Assembly: GCA_963580285.1 (NCBI GenBank)
Contig: OY757026.1
Span: 47,485,431 to 47,549,430, forward strand
DNA from: Lucinisca nassula
Lineage: Eukaryota; Mollusca; Bivalvia; Lucinida; Lucinidae
Length of the DNA stretch: 64,000 bases
Direction: 5' to 3'
Each line of letters begins with the position of its first letter. Within the stretch, counting starts at the first letter, position 1. The notes under the pieces are model-generated. The model was not told the DNA's origin. It ran no database searches and was given only the letters and a program-made list of their open reading frames with translations. The position numbers and the translations under genes were made by a program. Below are positions 1 to 10,739 of this stretch, piece after piece.

Positions 1-196
1 AAGGTTTAAATAAGAAATCCCCTGTCAACCGCGTTGTGATGTGAAACATAAAAAAATCAGTGATCGCATAGCAATCCGTATGTTTTACAAACAGTAATCG
101 AAGCTTCAAAAGTCTCTTAGCAGACCACTCAGTATCTTGTTTGCACAACGGGCTATTTATCATCTATCTAAGTCATGTCACGTTATCTCTCTCTCT

Positions 197-235
<39 letters not shown>

Positions 236-356
236 TGCCACAGATCAATGGTACTCACTGACCGAAATTCATATCGAACTCTGCCGCCGCCAAGAAATTG
301 TACCTCACTTAAAAAAAAAAAAATGCATATGTACTACCATAAACATTTCGTTCCAG
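1..356. other. No gene seen; CT and TA microsatellite
   Basis: AT-rich sequence with a (CT)n run near 186-200 running into a (TA)n run at about 200-229, and a short poly(A) near 311-323. No coding or repeat-family signal was seen. Confidence 0.6.
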
Positions 357-662
357 TCATCGTGTTCCCCCATATAAAGCCCATCTGATTTCTTTCAATA
401 AGTCTTCTAACGAGACGTTATAAAAATGCCCTTGATCGAATTGTTTTAAAAACGAATCCATATCAATAAAAACGCTGTCGTTACTATCGGATACAAAGAC
501 TCTTTCTTCAGTATGTCCGTTTATTAACACATTTTCCCTAATAACCGATTGGTGCCAGGTATTTTCCATGTACCGTTCCAATTCATCGTTCAGAGCAGAA
601 GCACTAATTCGTAACACATGTCTTATCCGATGCATGTGACGAAGTGGAACTATTATTCTCAT
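357..662 (-). CDS. Hypothetical 101-residue ORF
   Basis: An ATG-to-TGA frame of 101 codons on the minus strand. The product is not recognised. What makes it more protein-like than the other short frames here is balanced composition: acidic and hydrophobic residues alternate through the second half (for example VFIDMDSFLKQFDQG near residues 62-76, then SLEDLLKEIRWALYGG), without homopolymers or known repeat sequence. There is no signal peptide or membrane segment. No neighbouring gene, intron border or promoter supports it. It could be a lone exon, a fragment of a larger mobile element, or chance. Confidence 0.3.
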   Translation of the reverse strand: MRIIVPLRHMHRIRHVLRISASALNDELERYMENTWHQSVIRENVLINGHTEERVFVSDSNDSVFIDMDSFLKQFDQGHFYNVSLEDLLKEIRWALYGGTR

Positions 663-1051
663 GATTATCTTTCTAATGACAACAACAACAATACATAGAA
701 GATATCTATTAAGTCGATAGTTCCCTTTTCCCTATTGAAAACCAAAAGACGTCACCTTCGATAATTCCATGCCTGCTTCCATAAACAACCCTGATATTTT
801 TCACAATATTTTCCTTCAGTAAACCATTTCAAGTCTAACCTGAATATATTAGCTTAATTTCCACTTTTTTTAAGAGTAAAGATATCACTGCCCATGTGGT
901 AATATCAATGAATCGGTGTCACATTCTATGAATTCAAAATGACTCCAATAAACTGGATGAAAAAAAAAAAAATGAAAGTACAATGTACTCATATTTCGGA
1001 CCGGCACCCATACGTCCTCACTTTCTACCTACGTGAACCAGTAGGGATGGG

Positions 1052-1052
<1 letters not shown>
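663..1052. other. No feature recognised
   Basis: Unremarkable AT-rich sequence with short poly(A) at about 960-971. Nothing coding or repeated was recognised. Confidence 0.5.
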
Positions 1053-1101
<49 letters not shown>

Positions 1102-1144
1102 CCGCCTCGTGGAAGGTCGACCGCGAAAAAAAAAAAAAAAAAAA
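1053..1144. repeat. (GA)n microsatellite and poly(A)
   Basis: A (GA)n run of about 45 bp at 1053-1098 is followed by an A run of about 18 bases at 1127-1144. Short ORFs here only translate these simple repeats. Confidence 0.95.
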
Positions 1145-1263
1145 CTGCGCGCCCGTAAAATTTTCTTTTCTCGGGCTTTTCCGCTCTAATCCAACATTTT
1201 AAAATTTTTGCTGCTTGCTGCTGACGGGAAACGGACCTTATAAGAACCCCTATTATACTACTG

Positions 1264-1549
1264 CTTTGTTTGTTTGATTTGAGGTTTAACGTCCCCGTCA
1301 ACACTGTAAAGGTCATTTTGGAGACGTTGCTTCCAATTTTGTTGGACTTTTACCCGAAATTCAGATGAAATGACACTTCAAGCCATGTCGCCCAATGAAA
1401 CCAATAGGGTTTATAAGCATGGACGGTCCGACTCGCACCGATTTGCCTGGGTAGGCTTGGATCCTGTAAGCAGTTTACCAGTACTTGTGGGCGGATTTCA
1501 GCTCTCCGTGGAAGCATCATGCGGCCCATCTATTTCTTCATAAGAAGGG
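1264..1549 (-). mobile_element. SINE S1 copy
   Basis: Reads from the tail complement (TTTGTTTGATTTGAGGTTTA) to the GC-rich head, so the element lies on the minus strand. It contains the family landmarks: ACGTCCCCGTCAACACTG near the tail, CCCAATGAAACCAATAGGG in the middle and GGAAGCATCATGC near the head. No clear target duplication was found. S1 recurs about 20 times in the window. Confidence 0.85.
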
Positions 1550-1710
1550 TTAAAATATCCTAAATGATCAACGTGTTTTATAATCATAATAACCACTAAA
1601 GACCAGTTACATGTATGTCGCTCAAAATTTTTTGGAATCACATTTCGATTGGTATTTTGGATTATTTCTGTGTTTAGTGATTTAAATTGTATCTTTTGCA
1701 TTGTATTATA

Positions 1711-2124
1711 CAGTAACATTTCTAAATTAAGACCACCTTTGGAACTGCTCAAAAGTGGTCTTTAAGACCACTTTTGACCAATTCAAAATGTGGTTACTTA
1801 TTAGGAGACACTGGATGTAAAACTACAAAGAAAGAATAACTGAAACTTCTCAATAAATTTAGTCTTAATTTTAGGTGGTCTTAACCCATATATGCCCAGT
1901 GGCCCTTTTTTGGGACGTTGGCAAACAGTGTAGACTCAGATCAGACGCCGCATAACGCGGCGTCTGATCTGGGTCTACACTGTTTGCTCAAAGAACATAC
2001 ATTTTTGTACAACTTACATTAAACAAAACAAATCTGACACCCCTATAATTGAAAATGGACAACTCCAAATTTATAAGATGGAAGATTCCATTGTCATATA
2101 TGGGTTAATAGCGCAATTCGACCG
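1711..2124. mobile_element. Tc1/mariner-like MITE, interrupted
   Basis: Left end TA-CAGTAACATTTCTAAATT with GACCACC motifs; right end TTAATAGCGCAATTCGACCG-TA. Copies at 14184-14343 and 36285-36491 share the layout, and the TA dinucleotides suggest Tc1/mariner-type insertion. Inside it are complementary GACCACTTTT runs (about 1756-1779). The right portion is split by the TTAA element at 1881-2108. Confidence 0.65.
1881..2108. mobile_element. TTAA-bounded hairpin MITE
   Basis: Perfect termini TTAACCCATATATG and CATATATGGGTTAA enclose a 68-bp hairpin (about 1919-1987) whose arms carry CAGATCAGACGCCGC and its complement. TTAA at both ends is typical of piggyBac-type insertion (family knowledge). 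It sits exactly at a TTAA of the surrounding MITE, which continues on both sides. Confidence 0.8.
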
Positions 2125-2126
2125 TA

Positions 2127-3010
2127 TTAACATACCCATGAAATGTAATGACTTTATTCTTTTCAGATGAGGTCCGATGGTGTTTTGAAGAATGGCGGAA
2201 AGGGCATTTAGTGCTACGCGTGTTCGTCCGTCCCCTTCCGTGTCCGCGTCCATGCATGTCCGTGTTAACTAAGGCCCTTCGGTTCAAGGTATGCGGCTAT
2301 TGCTATTAGTTTACTGAAGTCGACATAATTTGAACCGGGTTGCCATGACAGACTTTAAGCTATTTCAAAAGCGGGCGCCTTTTTCAATTTCTCGGTGTTT
2401 TGTTTTCTGAGATATCCCCGGATGATCCCCATCCCCATCGCCACCATATCCCCACCCCAACTGCGGCCCTACCCAACCCCTTCCAACTCCCCAGATACTC
2501 CCAAGGAAAAAGTATAAATATTTCTTCCTCAGGAACAAATTCTTCCCTTTAACGTGAGTGCGTGTTTTGAGTTTCCCACCAATAGCTAAGGTAATACGGA
2601 GACAGAACCTCGCTTTAAAGACTCATCCGAAAGCCTGGAGAAGCCCGGAATCGATCACGCGACCCCTTATTTATGGGTCGAGGAGCATGAACTCTACATC
2701 AAGGAGGCTCCTACGTTTAAAAAAAGAAAAAAAAAGTAGAAAAGTTTTCTTCCTGGGTTAAACAAAAATCCCCCCTTTGAGAAGAGAGTTTTTTTTTTCT
2801 TTTGTGTCTTTAATATAAATGGCTCACCTGAAATAGTATTCATTAACCCTCAAGCTAAAATTGTCCAAAACATTACATAAGCCCTGTCGCGATAAACCTG
2901 TCGTCAGGGGTTGGTTGCCAGGGTAGCCACAAACCGGTCTCCTTAGCTACAGAGGCCACAAGCAAGAGTCTTGAAACCATAGACACAGAAACCAGAGGTA
3001 CTGTACTGTC
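2127..3010. other. No gene seen; C-rich tract
   Basis: Unclassified sequence with a C/A-rich low-complexity stretch at about 2415-2500 and poly(A)/poly(T) runs at 2719-2800. No protein or repeat family was recognised. Confidence 0.4.
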
Positions 3011-3016
3011 CAAACA

Positions 3017-3083
3017 TCGAACAACAAGGGTACAGATCAGTCTGCGCGCATGCGCAGACTGATCTGTACATTTGTTGTTCGCA
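3017..3083. repeat. Hairpin with CAGTCTGCGC arms
   Basis: GAACAACAA, then TACAGATCAGTCTGCGC, a short loop, GCGCAGACTGATCTGTA, and TTGTTGTTC form a nearly perfect palindrome of about 67 bp. Probably the core of a palindromic MITE; outer borders were not resolved. Confidence 0.7.
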
Positions 3084-4015
3084 AAAAAACATAAACAGGT
3101 TTTTCTCAACGCTGCATAGGATGCGTTTGTTCTTTTGTTATAGTTCTGTCAGATTTGACCTAAATTTGTCTGTCAGCAAATCTATCTCGTGTACATCCTT
3201 TCCTTTACAGCTTTCGTTAAGCACTAATTGTCAACATGAAGTATGTTTCCGGGACCATTTAATATAAAGCTTGCTTTAAGGTCAAAATCCCCACCCCTTC
3301 TGTACTTTTAGCGGGTAAGTATGTTATTAATTTGGGGATTGGGCCTATCAACACGAGCCTGTTGGCTGGACACGGCTCAAATATTTTAAATATTGTGGAC
3401 GATCATGGGTTTAGTTTTAATAGTGACCAGTAATCGATGATCGGTTAAATATCGATCAGTGAAATGTTTTTAAATATGTAAAGTGATGTTTATATTCCAA
3501 TAGAACTGAAAGTTTGTTGGCAAAATGTTTAGTTTATATATAAAAATGACCATAAATGGTTATTTTTATAAATGATCTACCCATTTTGAAGTCGTTGTAT
3601 TTTAGGTAGTACAGTATGAGGTGCCGTTGTACTATATATGCCTTATATATTCACTAAATATTATGTGATATCACTAATTATCATACATTTTAGTATAAAA
3701 TGCATAGTTTTTGAATATGCGATACGAACGTAACACCAATGCACGTATCATGCTTGCACGTGCTGCCATATCGCATGGGCTTTATCATACCCCCAAAATC
3801 CATATCACAACCCTTTATCACACCCCTAAGCCTTTATCATACCTCTGACGTCACCCTATTCGGAACACGAGGCGTTCTTCCTTTTGCGGCATTTCGCATT
3901 TGTTGTTCAGGACGCCATTTGCAATTTGCATTGAAACTTTGGTATTAGGCAGACGCAATTAATACAATTTATTTTGAACATTTTTTTTAAAAAAGTGAAA
4001 TGTATGATAAATAGA

Positions 4016-4152
4016 TTATGATATGACATTTTTCATATCATACCTCGTATCAGCCCTCAACCCAGATCAGCCCTTGGGCCTTCGGCCCTCGGGCTGATAT
4101 GGGTGTCTTGGGCCGATATGGGGTATGATATGAAAAATGCCATATGATAATC
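4016..4152. repeat. 137-bp palindrome inside the TIR element
   Basis: GATTATGATATGACATTTTT at the left is answered by AAAAATGCCATATGATAATC at the right, closing on a GC-rich centre with TTGGGCCTTCGGCCCTCGG. Arms are imperfect but span nearly the whole interval. Confidence 0.75.
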
Positions 4153-4162
4153 TCTATTTATT

Positions 4163-4440
4163 TTGTGATATCACAAAATCCATTTTTATATCACTAAATC
4201 GATTTTGTGATATCACAAAATCGATTTTGTGATATCAAAAAGTAAGACTGAATTTGTGATATCAAAAAATCGATTTAGTGATATCACTAAATCCAATTTG
4301 TGATATCACAAAATCCAATTTGTGATATCACAAAATTGGCATCATTTTGTGATATCACTAATTCTATTTTTTGATATCACAAATTCATCTCTATTTAGTA
4401 TTATCACTAATTGGATTTAGTGATATCACAAAATAGGGGA
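4163..4440. repeat. Tandem array of GTGATATCAC palindromes
   Basis: Units of roughly 16-20 bp, each centred on the 10-bp palindrome GTGATATCAC or a near variant and joined by AAAATCGATTTT-like spacers. About a dozen units are seen; one more lies at about 3664. Because units are palindromic the array reads alike on both strands. Confidence 0.85.
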
Positions 4441-4469
4441 TTTATAGTAAAACGGCGCCTCATAGTACA

Positions 4470-6455
4470 GAAGCACAAAGTGTAGTCTAGATGCTAACCA
4501 CAGTATAAAACATGTTGTTATGTGCATAGGAACCAGTTACGTCCTCATTATCTGCTACCCATAGCATAAAATGAGGCTGTTATGTCTATTGGAACCGATT
4601 ATGAACCCATTTTCTGCCAACCATAGTATTAAAAGAGGCTGTTATGTTTATAGGAGCACGTTATGAACTCATTTTCTGCTAGCCATTGTATAAAAAGTGG
4701 CTGTTATGTTTATATGAACCAGTTATGAACTCATTTACTGCTAACCATAGTGTATAAGTGGCTATTACGTATATAGGAACCAGTAAATACCCTGGCAATT
4801 ACAACTAACCACAGTATGAAAAGAAGCTGTTATGTTTATAAGAACCATGAACGCATTTTCTGCTAACCACAGTATAAAAACAGGCTTTATGCATATAGGA
4901 ACCAGTTATGTACTCATATTCTACTAACCACATTACAAAAAAGAGGCTGTTATGTTTTTAGGAACCATGTACTCATTTTCTACTAACCGCTGTATAAAAA
5001 GAGGTTTTATCAGTGAGCTCATTTTGCTGCTTACAAAGAGGCTGTTATGTTTATAGGAATCCGTTATGAATTCATTTTCTGCAAACTATTGTGTTAAAAA
5101 GGCTGTTATGTTTATAGGAACCCGTTATGAACTCATTTTCTGCTTACCATTGTATAAAAAAATGGCTGATTTCTTTAAGGAACGCGTTATGAACTCATTT
5201 TCTGCTAACCATAGTATAAAAGTGGCTGTTATGTTTATGGGAACCATGTACTCATTTTCTACTAACCGCTGTATAAAAAGGGGTTTTATCAGTGAGCTCA
5301 TTTTGCTTCTTACAAAGAGGTTGTAATGTTTATAGGAATCCGTTATCATTCCTTTTCTGCAAACTATTGTATTAAAAAGGCTGTTATGTTTATAGGAACC
5401 CGTTATGAACTCATTTTCTGCTTACCATTGTATAAAAAGTGGCTGTTATGTTTATAGGAACCATGTACTCATTTTCTACTAACCGCTGTATAAAAAGAGG
5501 TTTTATCAGTGAGCTCATTTTGCTGCTTACAAAGAGGCTGTTATGTTCATAGGAATCCGTTATGAATTCGTTTTCTGCAAACTGTTGTATTAAAAAGGCT
5601 AGTATGTTTATGGGAATCCGTTATGAACTCATTTTCTACTTACCATTGTATAAAAAATGGCTGGTTTCTTTAAGGAACGCGTTATAAACTCATTTTCTGC
5701 TAACCATAGTATAAAAAGTGGTTGTTTTAAATATAGGAACACGTTATGTACTCATTATCTACTAACCATAGTATAAAAAGAGTCTGTTATGTTTATAGAA
5801 ACCATGAACTCATTTTCTGCTAACCATAGTATAAAAAGGGTCAGAAATGTTGATAGGAACCCGTTATGAACTCATTTTCTGCTAACCATAGTATAAAAAG
5901 TGGCTGTTTTGAATTTAGGAACCAGTTATGTACTCATTTTCTACTAACCAAAGTATAAAAAGAGTCTGCTATGTTTATAGGAACCATGAACTCATTTTCT
6001 GCTAACAACAGTATAAAAAGGGTCAGTAATGTTGATAGGAACCATGACCCCATTTTCTACTAACCATTGTACAAAAAGAGGCTGCTATGCATATAGCAAC
6101 CAATTATGTGCTAATTTTCTGCTAACGACAGAAAAAAGTGATTGTTATATGTATAGGAACAAAGAAAAAAATAAACAGTTATGTACTCATATTCTGCTAA
6201 CCGCAATAAAAAAAAGCTTGTTGTGTACATAGGAACAAGGAAAACCATAAATGGTAATGCACTCCGATTTTCTGCTAACCACAGTACAAAAAGAGCTCGT
6301 TATGCATATAGGAACAAGGAAAACCATTAACAGTTATGCACTCATGGTCTGCTAACCACAGGATAAAAGGAGCTTGTAATGTATATTGGACAAATGAAAA
6401 ACATGAACTGTCATGTACTCATTTTCTGCTAACCACAGTATAAAAAAGAGCCTGT
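4470..6455. repeat. Minisatellite of about 60-bp units
   Basis: Repeated motif: GGCTGTTATGTTTATAGGAA, GTTATGAACTCATTTTCTGC, TAACCATAGTATAAAAAG. Roughly 30 diverged units, with a higher-order block: ACCATGTACTCATTTTCTAC recurs at 4964, 5243 and 5460, followed by shared variant units (the second block lacks one monomer). The right half is more diverged and gains AGGAACAAGGAAAACC inserts. ORFs here translate the repeat only. Confidence 0.9.
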
Positions 6456-6687
6456 TATGTGATGCTTCTTACGACCGAAAAGTACCTATATTTGCAGATG
6501 AAATAAGAAAAAAAGCTATTATAAATCAGATAAATGCTAAATCACTCATATTGCATTTTTATAATATTAGATGTGCTATCATAATACATTAAGAAACAGT
6601 ACGTTGACACAGGCGTTACGTGACGTACATACGTAAACTATGGAACGTATTAAAACGACGTTCAAGCCTATCTAAAACGAAAGTTAC

Positions 6688-7060
6688 CATCACGAAAACA
6701 GGCCTATATAATTCTGACCCCCATTGAACCCAACTTTTATATAGTAAAACAGGGGTTTACGGGGGCAAACCTTATTTTTCTTATTTCTGCTCTAAAATAT
6801 AGATTGAGGGTACTCGTTAGAACCGCCACGATGAGGCGGTTCTAACGTGTACCCTTAATCTATATTCTAATATATAGATTGTCGGTACACGTTACAACCG
6901 CCTCGATGAGGTGGTCCTAACGTGTACCCTCAATTGAGGCGGTTCTAACGAGTACCCACAATCTATATTTTGAGCAGAAATAAGAAAAAAATATTTTTTG
7001 TCGGAAATTTTTCATTTTTTTTTTTTTGGCGTTAAATAATAAGGCGTGTTTTAGAAATGA
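6688..7060. mobile_element. HP1 hairpin MITE with tandem hairpins
   Basis: Starts CATCACGAAAACAGGCCTAT and ends near AAGGCGTGTTTTAGAAATGA. The centre holds more than one copy of the GGGTACTCGTTAGAACCGCC stem (6808-6965), so the palindrome has been partly duplicated. No coding capacity. Confidence 0.8.
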
Positions 7061-7149
7061 CGTCACAGGATGTAAGTGATTTTCAAAGCACCGACAGCGC
7101 TGATTGGTCAATTTTCATTGTAGGGTTGAATAGAATGGGGAATAGACTG

Positions 7150-7262
7150 TTTTGTTCATGAACCTTTGGCAAACAGTATGGACCCTTATCACGTCTCATC
7201 TGAGTCTACACTGTTTGTCAAAGACTTGTTCGGTGTCTGAACTGAGTCTACATTGTTTGCAA
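7150..7262. repeat. Decayed TTM-type hairpin
   Basis: GGCAAACAGTATGGACCC, GAGTCTACACTGTTTG and a further GAGTCTACATTGTTTGC are arms of the TTM/TTAA hairpin without a clean partner; borders are lost. Confidence 0.5.
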
Positions 7263-7330
7263 AACCCAAAACATGAGTCCGATCCAGATCGATTTTACAG
7301 TTAAATAGAGGATCTTACATGAGCGTTTAC

Positions 7331-7654
7331 CGGCCCCGATAGCTCAGCTCCGGGGAACGGGTGGTCACGGGTTCGATCCCGGGCCACGACATACTAAAGT
7401 CGTTAAGAATGGTACTAGCTGCTCCTCGCTTAGCACTCAGATTTACGGGATAGAGCTAGGACTGGTCGACCCAGTGTCAGGATAATGTGACTGGGTGTGG
7501 TATCATGTAATGTGTTCGGGACATGATACTTCAGTGAGGCAGCACTATAAAAATGAGCATTGAGCTCCCTGTAGCAACCAGACACCGTCGTGATATGACT
7601 GAAAAATTGTTGAAAGCGACGTTAAACCCGGATTCACACACACACACACACACA
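7331..7654 (+). mobile_element. SINE S3, tRNA-headed
   Basis: The head resembles a tRNA: an A-box-like ATAGCTCAGCTCCGG near 7339 and a B box GGGTTCGATCCC at 7369-7380, the internal Pol III promoter elements. The body carries a GACCCAGTGTCAG segment; the 3' end is GCGACGTTAAACCC followed by (CA)n. The ACGTTAAAC tail is shared with S1 and S2, as expected when SINEs borrow the 3' end of one LINE (family knowledge; the LINE was not found here). Confidence 0.85.
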
Positions 7655-7655
7655 T

Positions 7656-8440
7656 GAGCGTTCATATATTATTGAATTCCCAACGCCTTTAATAAATTCA
7701 ATAAAACATAAGCACGAATGCAATATTCTATACAATAATCCATATGGCATTAAAAACGCACAGTATTCACCAGTTTTTTTTTACAAAAATGTCAACATCC
7801 CGCCATTAGTAAACGCGACGTCGTTAAGGACATCGTACATGTAACGTTACGAGGCGTATCTAACTAATTAGCAAAGTTAATCCACAAGTGGATTGTCGAA
7901 TTTATTACATGGCGTTATTACATTCTCAGACCAGCGTATTAACACAATACTCTGACCTGGACACGATAAGAATAACACGCCTGTATGTAACCGTTACATA
8001 AACCAGTGATAGTCACGTGACCATTGGCAACGCGAAGCTACTGCGTTTAGGAACTTTGCGTCTTTGACAAACCAAACGATCGATCCAAAAAAGCCTTTAG
8101 CACGAGAATATAAATAAAAATATCGACGATAAGTTAGTGAAAACATAGCATTTTTTTTTCAAGCGAATCTGCCTTGCCATCTTTTCATCAAAATACTCCT
8201 GCGTATAACTCCCAAATAGTTGCTCAGACTGAGCAGACCAATTTATCAAATATATGACAGCTGTTGCCTTGCTGGTATAGAAATAATGGCATGAAGTTGT
8301 AATTAATTCTGATTTATTCAGAGAATTTTACAGCCAAGCATGCAAAAGATTTAAAATTAGACAGTGCAGTACCAGACTGAAATGTTTATCCTAATAAAGG
8401 TATACACATTTGTTCATTTTGTACCAGAAACCCCAAAACG
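7656..8440. other. Decayed palindrome-family sequence, otherwise nothing
   Basis: 7656-7935 resembles one arm of the palindromic element at 37.5-38.7 kb (shared CCGCCATTAGTAAACGCGACG and GGATTGTCGAATTTATTACA). From about 7940 to 8440 no gene or repeat was recognised. Confidence 0.45.
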
Positions 8441-8441
8441 G

Positions 8442-8516
8442 GCAATTGGCAAACAGTGCAGGCCCTGATCAGACGCCGCGTTCGGCGGCGTCTGATCTGG
8501 GCCTGCACTGTTTGCA
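8442..8516. repeat. TTM-type hairpin
   Basis: TTGGCAAACAGTGCAGGCCC through GATCAGACGCCGC, short loop, and the exact complement ending CACTGTTTGCAA: a nearly perfect hairpin of the 1881-2108 type. Terminal TTAA sites were not identified. Confidence 0.75.
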
Positions 8517-9226
8517 AAACTGAATTTTTTTTTGTTGCCATATGCTTAGGCAATTAGTGAGGCTTATCAGTGTGAACCTGAGATTTATTGAAGTTCATTT
8601 TGACAAATGAAAATAAACAGAGCTGTTGTTCTGGAGAGACTAAAATGTCCATACCTGGATTTTCGGGGTACTAAAACCCAGGAGTAAAATGGGAATACAA
8701 TTTTCATGAATCGGTATATTTTGCAAATGTCTTTGGTCTTATTAAACAGAAAATAAAATGGCACAGTGACCCATATATGGACGTGTGGTGTATAAGTTAT
8801 TACAAAAGAATCATTAATCAAAAAGATAAAAGATTATTTTGCTGAACAACATCGTGACCCCATTACCCTCGTTTTGGCTTCATTCGTCCGAAACGGACAA
8901 CCGCATTGGGATAAAACAACAACGTGGTATGAAAGCTTTTTTCTTTGGGACGACAGTTGATGGCTAGAATCTATGACATAGTTCTAATTTCTGCTTCAAA
9001 CATAGTTTCATTACGAAAACATGTCTTCATCATATGACGTCGTTGAGAAGCAGTGGATAACGTCGTGTAATAAAAATCGTATGACCACACGTGTAATAAC
9101 ACTTTGGCGGGATTAAGTAACGTCATGACGACGTTCATGTCAACCATGCATTTTTCGTGGAAAAATGGTCAAATTGAAATGCGATAAAATCCAATTTAAA
9201 GTGGTCATATGACAAAGAGAATCTCA
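8517..9226. other. No gene seen
   Basis: AT-rich sequence; 8990-9190 has GACGTCG and GGCGGGATTAAG stretches recalling the palindromic element at 37.5 kb, but alignment by eye is weak. Confidence 0.35.
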
Positions 9227-9375
9227 CACTCGTGGTCATTTCATATGATATTTATGAAACTCGCCGATGGCTCGTTTCATAAATATCATATGAAATGACA
9301 ACTCGTGTAAGACCCTCTATATTCAAATATGAAAATTTTACCACAAAACAACAACAACAACAACAACAACAACAA
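9227..9375. repeat. Palindrome and (CAA)n
   Basis: GTCATTTCATATGATATTTA and its complement flank CGCCGATGGCTCG, giving an approximately 80-bp palindrome at 9227-9310. A (CAA)n run follows at about 9346-9375. Confidence 0.75.
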
Positions 9376-9379
9376 ATGA

Positions 9380-9602
9380 AACATTTTTCAGGTAAAATGT
9401 ACTAATATTTTCCTTATTTCTGCTCAAAACATAGATTGAGGGTACTCGTTAGAACCGGCTCGACGAGGGGTTCTAACAAATATCCGCAAACAATGATTTG
9501 AGCAGCAATAATAAAAAAATAATATATACCCAGTAAACTCCGGATTTCTATATTAAGGTGGGTTTCAGGGGGTAAAAATTATGTAGGTGTGTTTTTGAAA
9601 TG
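9380..9602. mobile_element. HP1 hairpin MITE, decayed
   Basis: CTTATTTCTGCTCAAAACAT, then GGGTACTCGTTAGAACCGGC with a damaged right arm, then the TATACCCAGTAAACTCC side and a GGTGTGTTTTTGAAATG end. Confidence 0.65.
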
Positions 9603-9683
9603 GATGGTGCTCGTGCGACCTCCACACAGTAAAATAGTTCTGACGAGTTATGCAGTAAGAAAAAGAAAAATATTGTTTCTCTG

Positions 9684-9926
9684 TCCAATTTTGTGTGACT
9701 TTTACCCGACATTTAGATGAAATGACATCTCAAGCCCTGTCGCCCTATGAAACCAATAGGGCGGCTTATACGCATGGACTTATAAGTCGGACCGACTCGC
9801 ACCGCTTTGCCTGGACAGGCTTAGATCATCTAAGCGGTTTACCAGTATTCGTGTGCTGGTCGGTTTCAGCTCTGCGTGGAAGCATCATGCAGCCCATCTA
9901 TTTCTTCAAGCCCGGTGGGCGGGGTC
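9684..9926 (-). mobile_element. SINE S1 copy lacking the tail
   Basis: Begins at CCAATTTTGTGTGACTTTTA and runs to the head CCCGGTGGGCGGGG. The 3' (CAAA)n tail region is absent, so this copy was truncated after insertion or is fused to other sequence. Confidence 0.8.
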
Positions 9927-9929
9927 CTA

Positions 9930-10375
9930 ATACACACGGTGGCATAGTTTAAAAGGACCGAAATCTCAAAGCCCAAGTAGGTTAAATTTTAATGACTTGT
10001 ATTCATAAATACAACAAGAAGCTATTTAAAGTTTTATTATTCCACTTGAAGAAGATGAATGACAAAGTCGGTGAACCCGTCACAGTAAAACTTGACAACC
10101 GACGCATCAGGTGACCGAATGTACGCGGAATGTCGTTTGGTAATGTGAAAGAGGAAACAGCCAGGTTGTTCGTAGACAAATGTGAAAGTAATAAATGTGC
10201 ACATTTAGCTGTCATTTGATTTCTTCGTCTACGGAAGTTTTTATATTGCGTAGATATTACACATGCTCCAGTCCTCAAAGAATTATAGACATTTATCATG
10301 TGCCCCCCCCCCCTCCCCCACCCACTACCCCATCGAAGGGGAGGGGAAACATATCATTTTAGTGCGGATCCCGTT
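9930..10375. other. No gene seen; short poly(C)
   Basis: A C-rich run at about 10302-10330 is the only notable feature. The minus-strand frame across 10003-10299 has no recognisable similarity. Confidence 0.35.
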
Positions 10376-10379
10376 GGCG

Positions 10380-10725
10380 ATGGCACAGGCGTATACTTCA
10401 GCGTGACACTTTCTAGTATGCAAGCTATCTCATGAACTACTGGGTGAAATTGATCAAATTTGCATTGATAGAAAACTGGGACAAGAGGTAGGTTTTGGTG
10501 ACGTTGACCCTATTTTCAAGGTCACAACCATGCTAAATAGGTCAAATTTAGGCGAAATTTAGGTTGTGTGCAGTATATCTCATAAACTACTGGGTGGATT
10601 TTTATAACATTTACATGGATATAACATTTGGTCGCGAGGAAGAACTGATTAGGTTTTCGTGACTTTGGCCTTATTTTCAAGGCCACAGCGGTGCTGTTAA
10701 ATAAAGCTTGTTTCGAAAAGGGTAT
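10380..10725. repeat. Imperfect tandem pair with TATTTTCAAGG motifs
   Basis: Two copies of about 180 bp: each has ATCTCATGAACTACTGGGTG (or ATCTCATAAACTACTGGGTG), a TAGGTTTTGGTGAC-like stretch and TATTTTCAAGGTCACA (or TATTTTCAAGGCCACA). Confidence 0.6.
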
Positions 10726-10739
10726 GTGGTTGGGGGACA

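Larger units (their letters stand above)
3610..4467. mobile_element. 858-bp TIR element with internal palindrome array
   Basis: Left end TACAGTATGAGGTGCCGTT and right end (reverse complement) TACTATGAGGCGCCGTTT match over about 25 bp with one indel, and both continue TACTATA. TA at each end suggests Tc1/mariner-type insertion. It contains a 137-bp palindrome and a GTGATATCAC array, with no transposase frame, so it is non-autonomous. Confidence 0.7.

Noticed and set aside
4163..4440. CRISPR array
   Set aside because: Units are short palindromes with no constant repeat and variable spacer pattern, in an animal genome context.
7331..7400. A functional tRNA gene
   Set aside because: A and B boxes are present but no complete cloverleaf follows, and the sequence continues into a SINE body and tail. 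The same holds for 22433 and 36519.
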